A stretch of DNA of 56,186 nt from Streptomyces flavochromogenes (GTDB taxonomy: Bacteria; Actinomycetota; Actinomycetes; Streptomycetales; Streptomycetaceae), in the NCBI RefSeq assembly GCF_000717595.1, contig NZ_JNZO01000044.1, forward strand, positions 1-56,186, read 5' to 3'. The stretch's first letter is position 1, and each line of letters begins with the position of its first letter. A model generated the notes under the pieces. The model searched no databases and had not been told where the DNA came from. It saw only the letters and a list, made by a program, of their open reading frames with translations. Position numbers and translations under genes: made by a program. This document shows positions 17,542-26,425 of the stretch, piece after piece.

Positions 17542-18459
17542 CTACGGCGAGGTCAGTACCCACCACTGCCGCAGGGTGCGGAGAGTGTCAAGGAAGACAT
17601 GCGGGCCCCGGCAGACAGGGCGGGCGAAACGTCTCACCGCGTCACCGTTCGGGAAGACGAGGGTCTCGCGGCCGATGACGGCCGCTCCGTCCTCCGTCAG
17701 CCGGAGGTGGTGCACGGCATCCGCCCGGGCAGCCGTGCCCGAGTCCCGCTCATGCCCTCCGAGCAGGAGCATCCGGTCGTCGCGGATCGCGAGGGCGAAC
17801 GGATCTGCGACCGGCAGGTCGCGGATGCGGACTATCCCACGGGGCCCGGTCTCGACGAGCGGTGCGCCTGGCCAGTACGTGGCGTGGACGGTGGAACCGG
17901 AGACGTTGATGGTGCCGGCCTCCGCCACGTGGTGGTGGGGCGCAGGGGGGTGCAGAGCCCCTGCGTGATTGCCCCTGCCGTCCCAGCGGACCAGCCCGCC
18001 TGCGCTGACGCGGTCACCGCTGTACACACCTTCGTCGGCATACCCGGTCCAGAAGCCGGCCCGACGGTCCGCGATCAGGTGCTTGAGGCGGGTTCCCAGC
18101 GGGAACCGGCGCCGAGAACGGCCGTCCGGGCCGAAGATCTGGCCGGACGGTGCCTTGGGCCCCTCGCTGCCGGAGAGGACGAACCCGCCGCCCGGGAGGG
18201 CGTCGAAGGCATTCGGATTGACGGCCACTCCGTGCAGGGTCCGTTCCAGGACCTCACCCCGGTCACTGATGACGACGAGGCGTCGAAGGGTAGTTCCGCG
18301 GGCGCCGGAATCCTGACCGGCCCACCTGTAGGGAAAACGGGCATCAGGGCACCACAGCCAGAGAGTCCGGCCCCGCGGATCGATCGTGGAGGCCAGTACC
18401 CTCCGTTCGTCGTATTGCCGAGGCACCAGTGCGTATGAACGCAGTGCCACCTTCGTCAA
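17542..18459 (-). CDS. Conserved hypothetical protein, probable beta-propeller
   Basis: 305 residues. The TTG start at 18457-18459 has GAGG about seven bases upstream; a GTG nine bases further in is too close to any ribosome site. Repeated strand patterns with Gly/Trp turns (LWLWCPD, GLVRWDG, TYWPGAP) suggest a beta-propeller. No signal peptide or catalytic motif is seen. I do not recognise a function. Confidence 0.7.
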   Translation of the reverse strand: MTKVALRSYALVPRQYDERRVLASTIDPRGRTLWLWCPDARFPYRWAGQDSGARGTTLRRLVVISDRGEVLERTLHGVAVNPNAFDALPGGGFVLSGSEGPKAPSGQIFGPDGRSRRRFPLGTRLKHLIADRRAGFWTGYADEGVYSGDRVSAGGLVRWDGRGNHAGALHPPAPHHHVAEAGTINVSGSTVHATYWPGAPLVETGPRGIVRIRDLPVADPFALAIRDDRMLLLGGHERDSGTAARADAVHHLRLTEDGAAVIGRETLVFPNGDAVRRFARPVCRGPHVFLDTLRTLRQWWVLTSP

Positions 18460-18633
18460 AGACCACCTCGCGGGCGAAGGAATGCGACGCGTTCATGATC
18501 ACGCGAGTGCGTCGGACTCATCCATCCGGGGCGTGGCGAGGTGACGCCGCCGCTTGGCTGAGGCGCTGTGGCGGAGGGAGCCCTTTGTCGCATGGTCGAG
18601 TCGGCCGACACCCAGGGGGCCAGGATCGAGCCC

Positions 18634-18942
18634 CTACCAGACCATGGACTTGGCGAGCACCCCGCCCAGCGCACCGTAGACGCTGCAGCGAACCGAGTGC
18701 CTTGCCCTGCGGCGGAGTCCGAACCTCACGGTGAACGCCAACGCGAAGAGCCCACCGAGCGTCGTGGCCACGACCAGGTTGTAGACGACGTACGCGATGC
18801 ACGCGACGCCAGTCCAGACGAGGATCGGCAGGAGCGAGCCGCGCAGCACCGTCCAGAACCTGATCCGTTCCGGCCCGGACGGCAGCACACGTTCATGCCA
18901 CACCTCGATGTGGTTCCTGGTCACACAATGCTCAGGTCGCAT
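18634..18942 (-). CDS. Small hypothetical membrane protein
   Basis: 102 residues. A hydrophilic N-terminus of about 28 residues is followed by two closely spaced hydrophobic segments (about 29-50 and 52-72) and a basic tail, so two membrane helices are likely. A weak GGGATGG lies upstream of the ATG. No family is recognised, and it borders an IS remnant. Confidence 0.5.
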   Translation of the reverse strand: MRPEHCVTRNHIEVWHERVLPSGPERIRFWTVLRGSLLPILVWTGVACIAYVVYNLVVATTLGGLFALAFTVRFGLRRRARHSVRCSVYGALGGVLAKSMVW

Positions 18943-19117
18943 GACGCCATCCCATCACCGACAGCCCGGCGCTTGTGCGGTGATCTCCGTAAGACGCTGC
19001 CCAAGCGCTGTCCCCAAGTGGCCCTTGAGTGGCTTCGGACATGGTGGGTTGCTGTGCGGCGGGTGGTCGATGCAGCGAGGGAGAGGTTGTACGCCCGTGC
19101 GGTGCCGAGCAGAGCGG

Positions 19118-19344
19118 GAACAGCGTGGCCAGCTGGCGCACGGTCAGGTGCGTGTGCCAGGAGACCGCGACCCGTAGTGCCCGCCCTCCAGCGACAGACT
19201 CCACAGCCGGCACCTTCGAACCGCGCCGCCCCTCGCGCCACAGAACGATCACCGGCTCCCGACCTGTCGCGGACCCAGCCCGGTGAACAGCGCCATCCAC
19301 GCGGACTTCGACGCCGTACACACACCAGCCGTACGACAGATCAT
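19118..19344 (-). mobile_element. IS5-type transposase N-terminal remnant
   Basis: Two minus-strand frames together give the N-terminal part of an IS5-family DDE transposase: ASKSAWMALFTGLGPRQVG (compare ITASEPSWIAPFTGLSPRQFG) and, after a frameshift, VAVSWHTHLTVRQLATLF (compare THLTVRQLxxLFGVSKSA). The catalytic part is absent. It fills most of the gap between two accessory genes. Confidence 0.7.
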
Positions 19345-19407
19345 TTCGGTTGCCAACACGTCCCCACACGACTGATCCTGGGCATCGCGCAAGCAAGGAG
19401 GAACAGG

Positions 19408-19785
19408 ATGGGGCTCATGCTCACCCCCGGAGACGACGACGTGACCAGCCCGGACGTCTCCTGGTCCTACACGGGCTTCAACATGTTCAGAGAGTGGCTG
19501 GCCCGGACGGAGGGGTTCACCCTTGCGGAGATGAACGGGTTCGGTGGAGACCGCATGTGGAGCAGCGTCTCCACCACGCTGGCACCGCTACTCGACCATC
19601 CAGACGACGAAGGCTCTCTCACGCCCGCTCAATGCGCGGCCGCGCTGCCCAGGCTCGAAGCGATCACCGGCCAGCAACACGAGGACGGAGACCCCGTCGA
19701 TGAGCGACGCGTCGACGACGTGCGCCAACTGGTGACCGTCGTGAGGTACTGCCTGGAGAAGGACGTCGAGCTCATCTTCTGCTGA
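19408..19785 (+). CDS. Conserved actinobacterial hypothetical protein
   Basis: 125 residues from the ATG at 19408 with a strong AAGGAGG site. The protein is acidic and soluble, with a patterned core (DVSWSYTGFNMFREWLA, then MNGFGGD). I recall similar small proteins in actinobacteria, none with a known role. Its place among SUKH and Imm53-type genes suggests an immunity-like function, but this is only guilt by association. Confidence 0.75.
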   Translation: MGLMLTPGDDDVTSPDVSWSYTGFNMFREWLARTEGFTLAEMNGFGGDRMWSSVSTTLAPLLDHPDDEGSLTPAQCAAALPRLEAITGQQHEDGDPVDERRVDDVRQLVTVVRYCLEKDVELIFC

Positions 19786-19835
19786 CCGCCTCGGACCGGC
19801 TGCTGGTGGAGACTTCAGCAGGTACGGGACAGTCC

Positions 19836-20414
19836 TCAGGCGTCGGCGAACCAGGAGCGACCCTCGGCCCAATGGGTCACCCAGCCCGTGAAGCCAGGGG
19901 TGCCGGGCATCAGGGCGTCAGGCGACTGGGAGCCGAAGGGCATCGCACCCTCGCCTGCGATCTGCCAGACGTGACCGCGCTGAGGGCCGGTGACGATCAA
20001 GTGCCAGTACATGCCGCAGCCGTCGGTGCCCAGCAGGAGCGAGCCGTCGTCGAACACGGGGTCCGTCCGGGCCTCGAACTCCTGCTGCGACAGCTCCTCC
20101 TCGTCACCCTCCGCCTCCCACAGCCAGGCCGCCGTGAGCGGAAAGGGCTTGGCAAGCAGGCGTTCAGGGCGATGCGAGCCCCAGTCCGCAGGCGTTTGCG
20201 CGAGGGGCAGCAGACCGTAGTAGGGCGGTCCGGCGCGCAGTCCATCGCAGATCTCCGCCACGAACGTACGGTACGGCTCCGGGAGCACGATGCCGTGCTC
20301 CGCCTCGAAGGATCGCACCGCCTCCCAGCCGGCCGGGGCTGCCGCCTCGGGACGGGACGCGAAGACCTCGCGGAGAACGGCCAGCTCGGCCAGGTCGCAT
20401 GTTTCCGTATTCAT
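19836..20414 (-). CDS. SMI1/KNR4 (SUKH) family protein
   Basis: 192 residues from the ATG at 20412-20414; a start four codons earlier is also possible. The sequence AVRSFEAEHGIVLPEPYRTF, followed by GPPYYGLLPL, a long acidic stretch and MYWHLIVTGPQRGHVW, is the typical SUKH fold of bacterial toxin-immunity proteins. There is no toxin nearby. A 15-base IS-end-like sequence lies 36 bases upstream, so its promoter may have been replaced. Confidence 0.85.
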   Translation of the reverse strand: MNTETCDLAELAVLREVFASRPEAAAPAGWEAVRSFEAEHGIVLPEPYRTFVAEICDGLRAGPPYYGLLPLAQTPADWGSHRPERLLAKPFPLTAAWLWEAEGDEEELSQQEFEARTDPVFDDGSLLLGTDGCGMYWHLIVTGPQRGHVWQIAGEGAMPFGSQSPDALMPGTPGFTGWVTHWAEGRSWFADA

Positions 20415-20449
20415 GCCGGTCATCATGCAGGACACGAAAGAGACGGCCC

Positions 20450-20464
20450 AAGGGCTGTCCCGCA
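20450..20464 (+). repeat. 15-base IS-end-like sequence, copy 1
   Basis: AAGGGCTGTCCCGCA occurs here and again at 56090-56104. It resembles terminal sequences of Streptomyces IS elements; here it stands alone without a transposase. Confidence 0.45.
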
Positions 20465-20485
20465 CATGATCCTTGAGGCGGGTGC

Positions 20486-20998
20486 CTAGATCCTTCCTCG
20501 CACGAACCGGGTTCGGTGACCGAGTACCCGGCCCAGCTCCGTAACGAACTCCGGCAGCAACGCAGGCCCGTTCCAGAACTCGAACCCCAGGTACGCGAAG
20601 GCAAGCCCGTCTCCAGCCCACCCCCACGAGGCCAGCGGCACCACCCGTCCGCACGCCGGACACGGCACTTCGCCCCTGCCGGTGTTCCACCATGCGTCCA
20701 TCACCGGCGAGAACACCTCACGGTGTGCCTCCCCGAACACCCTCGCGCAGTACGGACACACCGGCGGCCCATCCCGTTGCGGCGAGAAGAACACCGTCCG
20801 CCCCGTGACGACGGTCAGTCCCTCGCTCCCGCTCGCTTCCCGGAACCCCGTCGCCCGCTCCCACCGCGCCCCAGGGCCGTGGGCCGGCAGCCCCACGACT
20901 CCCTCACCCACCAGCCACGCCGCCACACGCTCCCCGTGCGCCACGGCGTCCTCGGCGGTCGCCTCCAGGTCAACGATCGTCTGAAAAGAGCTGCTCAC
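20486..20998 (-). CDS. Conserved hypothetical protein with two CxxC motifs
   Basis: 170 residues from a GTG. CPYC and CPAC, about 30 residues apart, form a likely zinc ribbon in the middle of the protein. Short hydrophobic strands surround it. No catalytic motif is recognised. Its stop is 72 bases upstream of the SUKH start on the same strand, so the two could be transcribed together. Confidence 0.7.
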   Translation of the reverse strand: MSSSFQTIVDLEATAEDAVAHGERVAAWLVGEGVVGLPAHGPGARWERATGFREASGSEGLTVVTGRTVFFSPQRDGPPVCPYCARVFGEAHREVFSPVMDAWWNTGRGEVPCPACGRVVPLASWGWAGDGLAFAYLGFEFWNGPALLPEFVTELGRVLGHRTRFVRGRI

Positions 20999-21147
20999 AG
21001 CCGAACGGTAGGCGGCCTACCCGATTCTGCACAGCCCGCACATCCGGCAGCATTGCCGCCTGCGAGAAGAGCAGAGAGCCCGCCCCCACCGTGCACAACA
21101 CGTCCCTACGCAAGCGGCAAGACCTCCGTCCTCAGTCTCCCCATGGC

Positions 21148-21309
21148 GCGTCCAGATCAAGATGGCTGCGAGGTGGAGGCGTCCTCGGAGGTGATGGCGA
21201 ACTTGCGCGTTCGCATGGCCAGGCCGCGCCACTGCTTGAGTCGGTTGATGCATCGTGGACTCAGCCCGGTGAACGGGGCTATCCAGGAAGGCTCCGACGC
21301 CGTGATCAC
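21148..21309 (-). mobile_element. Internally deleted IS5-type transposase
   Basis: The minus frame from 21309 reads VITASEPSWIAPFTGLSPR, the start of an IS5-family transposase, and continues at once with CINRLKQWRGLAMRT, which belongs to the far C-terminus. A frameshift then gives LHLAAILIWTR, the terminal residues. Most of the catalytic domain is missing. It is therefore a dead deletion derivative. Confidence 0.75.
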
Positions 21310-21371
21310 CCCCGACACTGCAAGATCTTTCCACGGCCGCAGTGCCGGCCTGCGGGTAGTCAGGAAGAACA

Positions 21372-21929
21372 TCACTGAGGTTCCAGGGCCCTGAGCAGGC
21401 ATTCGCGGTCGTCTGTGCTGATCAGCCCTGCCGCAAGGGTCTCGTCCTCCAGCAACGCACGCAGGGCGGAGGCGTGTGCGGCGAAGGCGGCCCTGCACCA
21501 TTCGCGTTCAGGGTGATCGGAGTCTTTACCGAGCAGCAGCACCTGGCGTTCGTCGTCGGCGTCGACGGACGGAGACAGCTCCGCGGCGAGGACCAGGATG
21601 CCGACCAGGTCTGGACGCACAGCAATATCGGGGACGGCTGCCAGACGGATCAGGAAGGGCAGGGCGGCCGGCATCACGGCGCTCAGGTGGAAGACGCTGT
21701 TCATCAGAAGGTTCTCCAGCACGGGCAGGGCCTCAGGGCCGACTGCCTCGTCCAGGAGCCCGCGGAGCAGGGCCGGGACCCCCGCAGGGCACCCGGCAAT
21801 TCGTGACCAGTCGACGTCGGCGCAGCCCTGCAGCGCGGGATGGTCGCATGCAGCCTGCTCCATCTCAGGATGTTCGCGGAGGAACCGAGCGACGGCAGCC
21901 TCTTTGACCGCCGCATCCAGCACACACAT
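21372..21929 (-). CDS. HEAT-like repeat hypothetical protein
   Basis: 185 residues from the ATG at 21927-21929 (AGAG just upstream). An in-frame extension to 22139 exists but looks poorly coding. The protein is all-helical with Leu/Ala-rich repeats, such as VPALLRGLLDEAVGPEALPV and PAALPFLIRLAAVPDIAVRP, of the HEAT/armadillo kind. Such proteins are frequent among Streptomyces immunity-like genes. No specific function can be given. Confidence 0.65.
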   Translation of the reverse strand: MCVLDAAVKEAAVARFLREHPEMEQAACDHPALQGCADVDWSRIAGCPAGVPALLRGLLDEAVGPEALPVLENLLMNSVFHLSAVMPAALPFLIRLAAVPDIAVRPDLVGILVLAAELSPSVDADDERQVLLLGKDSDHPEREWCRAAFAAHASALRALLEDETLAAGLISTDDRECLLRALEPQ

Positions 21930-22293
21930 CTCTACTGCCCCTGCTCCCACGACGTCGCCCCGAACGGCATCCGCGGAACTCTTCCCGGAGCGGGCGTCGA
22001 ACGCAAGCACCGGATCAGTTGCTGCCACCTCCGTCCTGAGGCAGTTGCGCCCCGGCCCGGCACCGGATTCCGGGACAGCCCACAGGCGGCCCCAGGCCGG
22101 GATCGGCAACGGGAGGGCGCGGGACATGGCAGTCCTCATTCCGCACGGCCGGCCGAGCGAGAGCGGAACGCGCGCAGCCGCGTGACCCGGCCGTACAGGA
22201 GAGAGGCCATGCTCGTCCGCGGCGAAGCCACAGTCAGCCTCTTACTGTGCCGGAGGGTCGGGCGCCCGTTCGGCGGGCTCACGTGCACAGGCG

Positions 22294-22926
22294 TCAGCCG
22301 ACGGGAGCCTGGTAGAGGCCTCGGCCGGCGCGGGAGGCCCGGGAGGTGGCTACGAGCCGGTCGAGGGTGCTGCGGACGGTGTTGACGGCGCCCGTGGAGG
22401 AATCACGGCCGAGTGCCTTCGCGACGTCACGTGCACGCATGGGGCTGTCCGGCGATTGGGTCAGGACAGCTGCCACCTGCTCGGTGAGGCCGCCGGATTC
22501 CTGGGGCGCAGTTGCCGCTTGCTGTGCCGCGGCCGCGGTACGGGGCTTGCCTGCCGAGGTACGCCGCTCCTTGGGCTCGCCCTTGGTAGACGCAGCGGTC
22601 TTACGCCCCCCGGTGGAACGCGCCTTGGTGGGCTTCCGCGGTGCCGGGACCGGACTGGAGTCCTGTGGCGTCGTCACGGAAGTCTCAACTGCGGCTTCGC
22701 TCTCCGTCGCAGCCGACTCCGGTGCCTCCTGCGCCGCGCGCGGGGCAGGCGTGTCGGCCAGGGCCAGCAAGGCCGCCAGTGCCGTACGGACCGAGAGCAC
22801 GCGCTCGGAGACCGAGGCCAGCTCCTTCTCGAGGTCCTGCTGAAGCCGCTCGAGCACAGGGAGTTCTTTCTGGAGCGCCGCAGTTGTTGCATCGATGCTG
22901 TGAACGGCAGTACTTGAGGAAGGCAC
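22294..22926 (-). CDS. Coiled-coil / basic-linker / winged-helix DNA-binding protein
   Basis: 210 residues. The GTG at 22924-22926 has AAGGAG six bases upstream. Residues about 10-60 form a coiled coil (LQKELPVLERLQQDLEKELA). Residues about 65-140 are an Ala/Thr/Lys/Arg-rich flexible basic tail, like the tails of bacterial histone-like proteins. Residues about 145-208 form a winged helix (LTEQVAAVLTQSPDSPMRAR followed by DVAKALGRD). The order suggests an oligomeric, possibly nucleoid-associated DNA binder. It is divergent from the cold-shock gene with about 350 bases between them. Confidence 0.75.
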   Translation of the reverse strand: MPSSSTAVHSIDATTAALQKELPVLERLQQDLEKELASVSERVLSVRTALAALLALADTPAPRAAQEAPESAATESEAAVETSVTTPQDSSPVPAPRKPTKARSTGGRKTAASTKGEPKERRTSAGKPRTAAAAQQAATAPQESGGLTEQVAAVLTQSPDSPMRARDVAKALGRDSSTGAVNTVRSTLDRLVATSRASRAGRGLYQAPVG

Positions 22927-23280
22927 GAAAGGCTCCTTGCGCGAGTGGGGCCCGTTCAGAAGGGACACGGACTGTTCGTGGTGCAGGGTACGTCCTCCGG
23001 TGCGGTGTGCAGAGGTTGATGCGCCTTATTTCCGTCCGTCGGTGCAAGTAATCTCTCGGCGTTTCTGCAATGGCGCGAGGGTGTGCGACGGCAGCACGCC
23101 TCCCGGACGCAGTTCGTGCGATCCCTCCTCGGCTTGCTGCTCGCGGGTACGACATACGAACAAGAGCTGGTGAATGCGTGTAGATGTGAGACCGCGCGGG
23201 GAATACTGGTGCGGGCCTCCGAAGGGGAGGCCCAGGTAGCCCGACCCCGGGCTACCGCTGATTTGACCAGAAGGACAAGC

Positions 23281-23484
23281 ATGGCCAGCGGCACCGTGAA
23301 GTGGTTCAACTCCGAGAAGGGCTTCGGCTTCATTGCCCAGGACGGAGGCGGACCGGATGTCTTCGCTCACTACTCCAACATCTCCGGCAACGGATACCGC
23401 GAACTGACCGAGGGCGAGACGGTGACGTTCGACGTCGCCCAGGGCCAGAAGGGCCCTCAGGCGGAGAACATCATTCGAGGCTGA
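23281..23484 (+). CDS. Cold-shock protein (CspA family)
   Basis: 67 residues, the normal length. It has RNP1 KGFGFI (13-18) and RNP2 VFAHY (27-31) on a single OB fold that binds single-stranded RNA or DNA. A ribosome site AGAAGG lies upstream. About 350 bases separate it from the divergent DNA-binding gene, enough for a long 5' leader of the kind csp mRNAs often have. Confidence 0.97.
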   Translation: MASGTVKWFNSEKGFGFIAQDGGGPDVFAHYSNISGNGYRELTEGETVTFDVAQGQKGPQAENIIRG

Positions 23485-23501
23485 GCCCTACTCCTGCTGC
23501 T

Positions 23502-23532
23502 GGCGGCGCCTGCACGCTGTGAAGGCGCCGCC
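23502..23532 (+). terminator. Terminator after the cold-shock gene
   Basis: A perfect 10-base-pair stem (GGCGGCGCCT / AGGCGCCGCC) with an 11-base loop, 17 bases after the stop codon and between convergent genes. Confidence 0.85.
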
Positions 23533-23550
23533 CGCGCTCCGTAGCCGCCA

Positions 23551-23853
23551 TTACCAGACGGCGGCAGGGCTTCCGTCGGGTTCGCGGCACTCATTCAACC
23601 GCTCGGAATCCGGGCGATATTGACGGAACGACGGGAACAGGTCGGCCTGCGGGAGCCGCTCGACGACGACCGTGATCGGTTCCGTGACACCGATGCGATT
23701 CAGAGTCTCCACCAGCCCGATGCCGAATACGGGTACGTCACAAGCGGTGTCGAGAATGACGTGCTGTGCTGGTGTGCGGGCGAGGAGTGCGGCTATCCGG
23801 GTCGACAGCCTGCCCCAACCCGCTCCGTACGCGGGCTGCAGGGAAGGCGTCAT
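23551..23853 (-). CDS. Hypothetical protein, possibly 5'-truncated
   Basis: 100 residues. The part from residue about 16 (STRIAALLARTPAQHVILDT, then VVVERLPQADLFPSFRQY) has good coding character and an alternating strand/helix pattern. The first residues and the ribosome site are poor, so an older N-terminus may have been lost. No family is recognised. Confidence 0.5.
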   Translation of the reverse strand: MTPSLQPAYGAGWGRLSTRIAALLARTPAQHVILDTACDVPVFGIGLVETLNRIGVTEPITVVVERLPQADLFPSFRQYRPDSERLNECREPDGSPAAVW

Positions 23854-24084
23854 AGAGGTTGGAACATGGGTGCGATGCTGCTGCCTGCTGCCTGCTGCCT
23901 GAGTACTGCGGGAGGTGAGCGGCGACCGGCTGAGCAGAGGTAACGTCGCCTCCTTCTCTGCCGCTCCTCCACAGCCATGTCGCGCTCCCAGGGCCCACTC
24001 GCAACCTGGTGGTCACTCGCCCTGGGGCTCCCTGTCACATGCCCGGTGCTCCGATGACGAACATCGGTCGAGTGGTGAGGGGGA

Positions 24085-25341
24085 TCAGGCGCGGCGTACC
24101 ACGACCTGCAGGGGGGCGCGGAAGGACAGCAACCCCAGCATGGGAGGGTCGCCGTCCTCGGTGAGTACCGCATCGGGCAGCAGTCGTGCAGCCGTGCGGA
24201 GTGCCACAGCCGCCTCGGTGCGCGCCAGCGACGCTCCCGGGCAGCGGTGCCGGCCCACTCCGAAGGAGAGGTGATGGCGAATGTTGTCCCGGAACGGGCG
24301 CAGCACCTCGGGCTCTTCGAACACCTTTGGATCCGAGCCCGTCCCCATCAGCATGAGCAGGAGTTGCGAGCCGGCGGGCAGCATCGTCCCGGACAGTTCC
24401 ACCTCATGTGCTGTGACCCGGCGCCAGGTGGTTACCGGGGGTTCCCGGCGGAGGATCTCCTCCACCCAGGCCTCTGCGAAGCCGTCCTCGGTGGCCGCCC
24501 GCGCCCACGCCCCGGGTTCGGCCAACGCGCGGAGTAGTGCCGTGGAGATCAGCTGGCCCGTGGTGGACTGTCCGGCGATGAAGACGAAGAAGCACACGGC
24601 GACGGCGGTCGCGGCATCGAGCGGCTCACCGCTGGACAGCCTGTGGCGACGGAGGGAGCCGATCAGGCCGTCGGCAGGTGCGTCGCGGGCCACCTGGTCC
24701 ACCAGCCACCGGTAGAAGTCCCCGACCAGCTCCCCGAGACGGGTCTGCCGCTCGGGCGACGGCCAGCCGTAGAACAGTTCCAGGGCGGCGTCGCTCCACG
24801 TCGTGAGCGTGGTGTCGGATATGCCGTCGACGCCGAGCAGTCGCATCATCACCCGGCACGGCAGGCGCTGCGCGTACTCGGCGGCGATGTCGCACGGGTG
24901 GCCGGATGCGTACAGATCCCCGAGGTCGGAGAGCATCTCCCGTGCCGTCTCCTCGACCAGCGGTACCGCCGCGCTCACGCGGTCGGCGTTGAAGAATCGA
25001 GTGACCAGCCGGCGAAGTTCGGCATGGGTGGAGCCACCGTTGTTGGCGAGTGCGGGCGGCAGCGCGAACCGGGACCGGGCGAGCCCGCGCAACGTGGGCA
25101 TGGAGAGCGGGGAGACGGCGTGCTGGGCGTTGTCCGGCAGGTAGGCAACCGGATCCAACAGCACCTTCCGTACATCGGCGTACCGGCTGACCAGCCACAA
25201 CCCGGTTTCGGCGTCGAAGTGGACGGGGTCGGCATCCCGCAGGGCGGCAAGGAAGGGATGCGGATCGCGTACGAACGGTGCGTCGGAGAGGCCGGGAAGC
25301 CTTCCGGTCCCGAGAACCGGACATGTTGTCGTGCCTGCCAT
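24085..25341 (-). CDS. Cytochrome P450 (no adjacent ferredoxin)
   Basis: 418 residues from the ATG at 25339-25341 with GGAGAAGG upstream. It has the heme-binding loop FGVGRHRCPG (ligand C367), the EEILRREPP (ExxR) K-helix motif and an I-helix FIAGQSTTG, in which an AGQST variant replaces the usual AGxET. The substitution near the oxygen-activating Thr is worth noting. It is a class I soluble bacterial P450 that needs a ferredoxin coded elsewhere; the one at 31344 belongs to another P450. The substrate is unknown. Confidence 0.95.
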   Translation of the reverse strand: MAGTTTCPVLGTGRLPGLSDAPFVRDPHPFLAALRDADPVHFDAETGLWLVSRYADVRKVLLDPVAYLPDNAQHAVSPLSMPTLRGLARSRFALPPALANNGGSTHAELRRLVTRFFNADRVSAAVPLVEETAREMLSDLGDLYASGHPCDIAAEYAQRLPCRVMMRLLGVDGISDTTLTTWSDAALELFYGWPSPERQTRLGELVGDFYRWLVDQVARDAPADGLIGSLRRHRLSSGEPLDAATAVAVCFFVFIAGQSTTGQLISTALLRALAEPGAWARAATEDGFAEAWVEEILRREPPVTTWRRVTAHEVELSGTMLPAGSQLLLMLMGTGSDPKVFEEPEVLRPFRDNIRHHLSFGVGRHRCPGASLARTEAAVALRTAARLLPDAVLTEDGDPPMLGLLSFRAPLQVVVRRA

Positions 25342-25533
25342 AGGTGCCTTCTCCACGCGGTGTCTGCCCGAACGCAGCGGGCGGTGGCCTTCGCCCCTGC
25401 TCGCGCCAGCGAAGACCACGACCATGCGAATCGGCAAGTCGGGAAGAATCACATACCCGGACGAGGGCAGGCGACGAGGCCGGCCCCCACCGTCAGCATC
25501 CGGGGCCAGTGACCGATACATCCCGGTCTGTGC

Positions 25534-25779
25534 TCATGCAGCCGCCTCCTCGCGGTCGCGCTGTCCCGCGCGGACATGGTGCAAGAGGTCCGCGCGGCCG
25601 GCGGACGGCTCTGCGTGCCGTGTCCAGAACGGGTGGAAGTAGACCTTGACGGAGAGGTGGATCAGGCGTCGCCGCAGGGTGGTGATGTCTGTGGGGTGAG
25701 GGCGGGCCAGCTCCTCGTAGGTGTGGGTCCATGCCTCCTGGGCGGTGACGAGGTCGTCGGGGAAGAGGTGGTGCCTCAT
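25534..25779 (-). CDS. Small conserved hypothetical protein
   Basis: 81 residues. MRHHLFPDDLVTAQEAWTHT and the following TDITTLRRRLIHLSVKVYFHPFW give a compact helical protein with good codon use. It lies 192 bases upstream of the P450 start on the same strand. The ribosome site GAAGG is very close to the ATG. No function is recognised. Confidence 0.55.
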   Translation of the reverse strand: MRHHLFPDDLVTAQEAWTHTYEELARPHPTDITTLRRRLIHLSVKVYFHPFWTRHAEPSAGRADLLHHVRAGQRDREEAAA

Positions 25780-26425
25780 ACCTTCAATTAGAGCATGTGT
25801 TCGAATTCAGGTGCCATGTGTGGCCCACCAGATCCTGCCGCCCGGCCCGGCCTTCACTCCTGGAGCCGCGATGACCGCCCCTGCCGCCCGGTCAACCTCC
25901 TGCCCCAGCAGTGACCGCTCCCGCCCCTGGGACGCTGCGCCCGTTGCCGGGCCTGCCGTCGGTACGGGCTCGGCGCGCCCCTCCGTGCCCGGGGCGGCCC
26001 TCCGTGCCGGGGACGTCAGCAAGAGGCGGCCGAGCGGCAGAAGGTGCCTGATGGCCGAGCTGCCGCCAGGAGACCCGTGAGGCCGCACAACGCCCCGTCC
26101 CGACCTCACCGACCTCGCCAGGCCGGCGTCGGCGTCTCGTCATGGCTGAGGCCCAGCGCGCGACCATGCTGAAGTTGGCGACACCTGGCGCGAGGCGTGG
26201 TGGCCTGCCAGGTGTCCGACGAGCACCTGGTGGACATGACCGTCAGCCAGTTCGCCGCGCCGTACCCTTACGTCGTCGCGTATGCCGCACGCCGGATGAG
26301 GTGGTGGTCGCGCGGCTGTGCCCAGCCCTGTCAGCCCTGGGGCCACGTCGCCGAGCGGGGATCGTGAGGCGTCCCCACCCGAACGCGGAGCGCGCTCGCC
26401 GGCAGGTCGACGGGTTGCGTACCGG
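25780..26425. other. Intergenic region with a weak coding-like fragment
   Basis: No complete gene is supported. A plus-strand frame at about 26200-26310 gives VACQVSDEHLVDMTVSQFAA followed by PYPYVVAYAARRMRWW, which looks like protein. It has no usable start and may be a gene relic. Confidence 0.35.
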
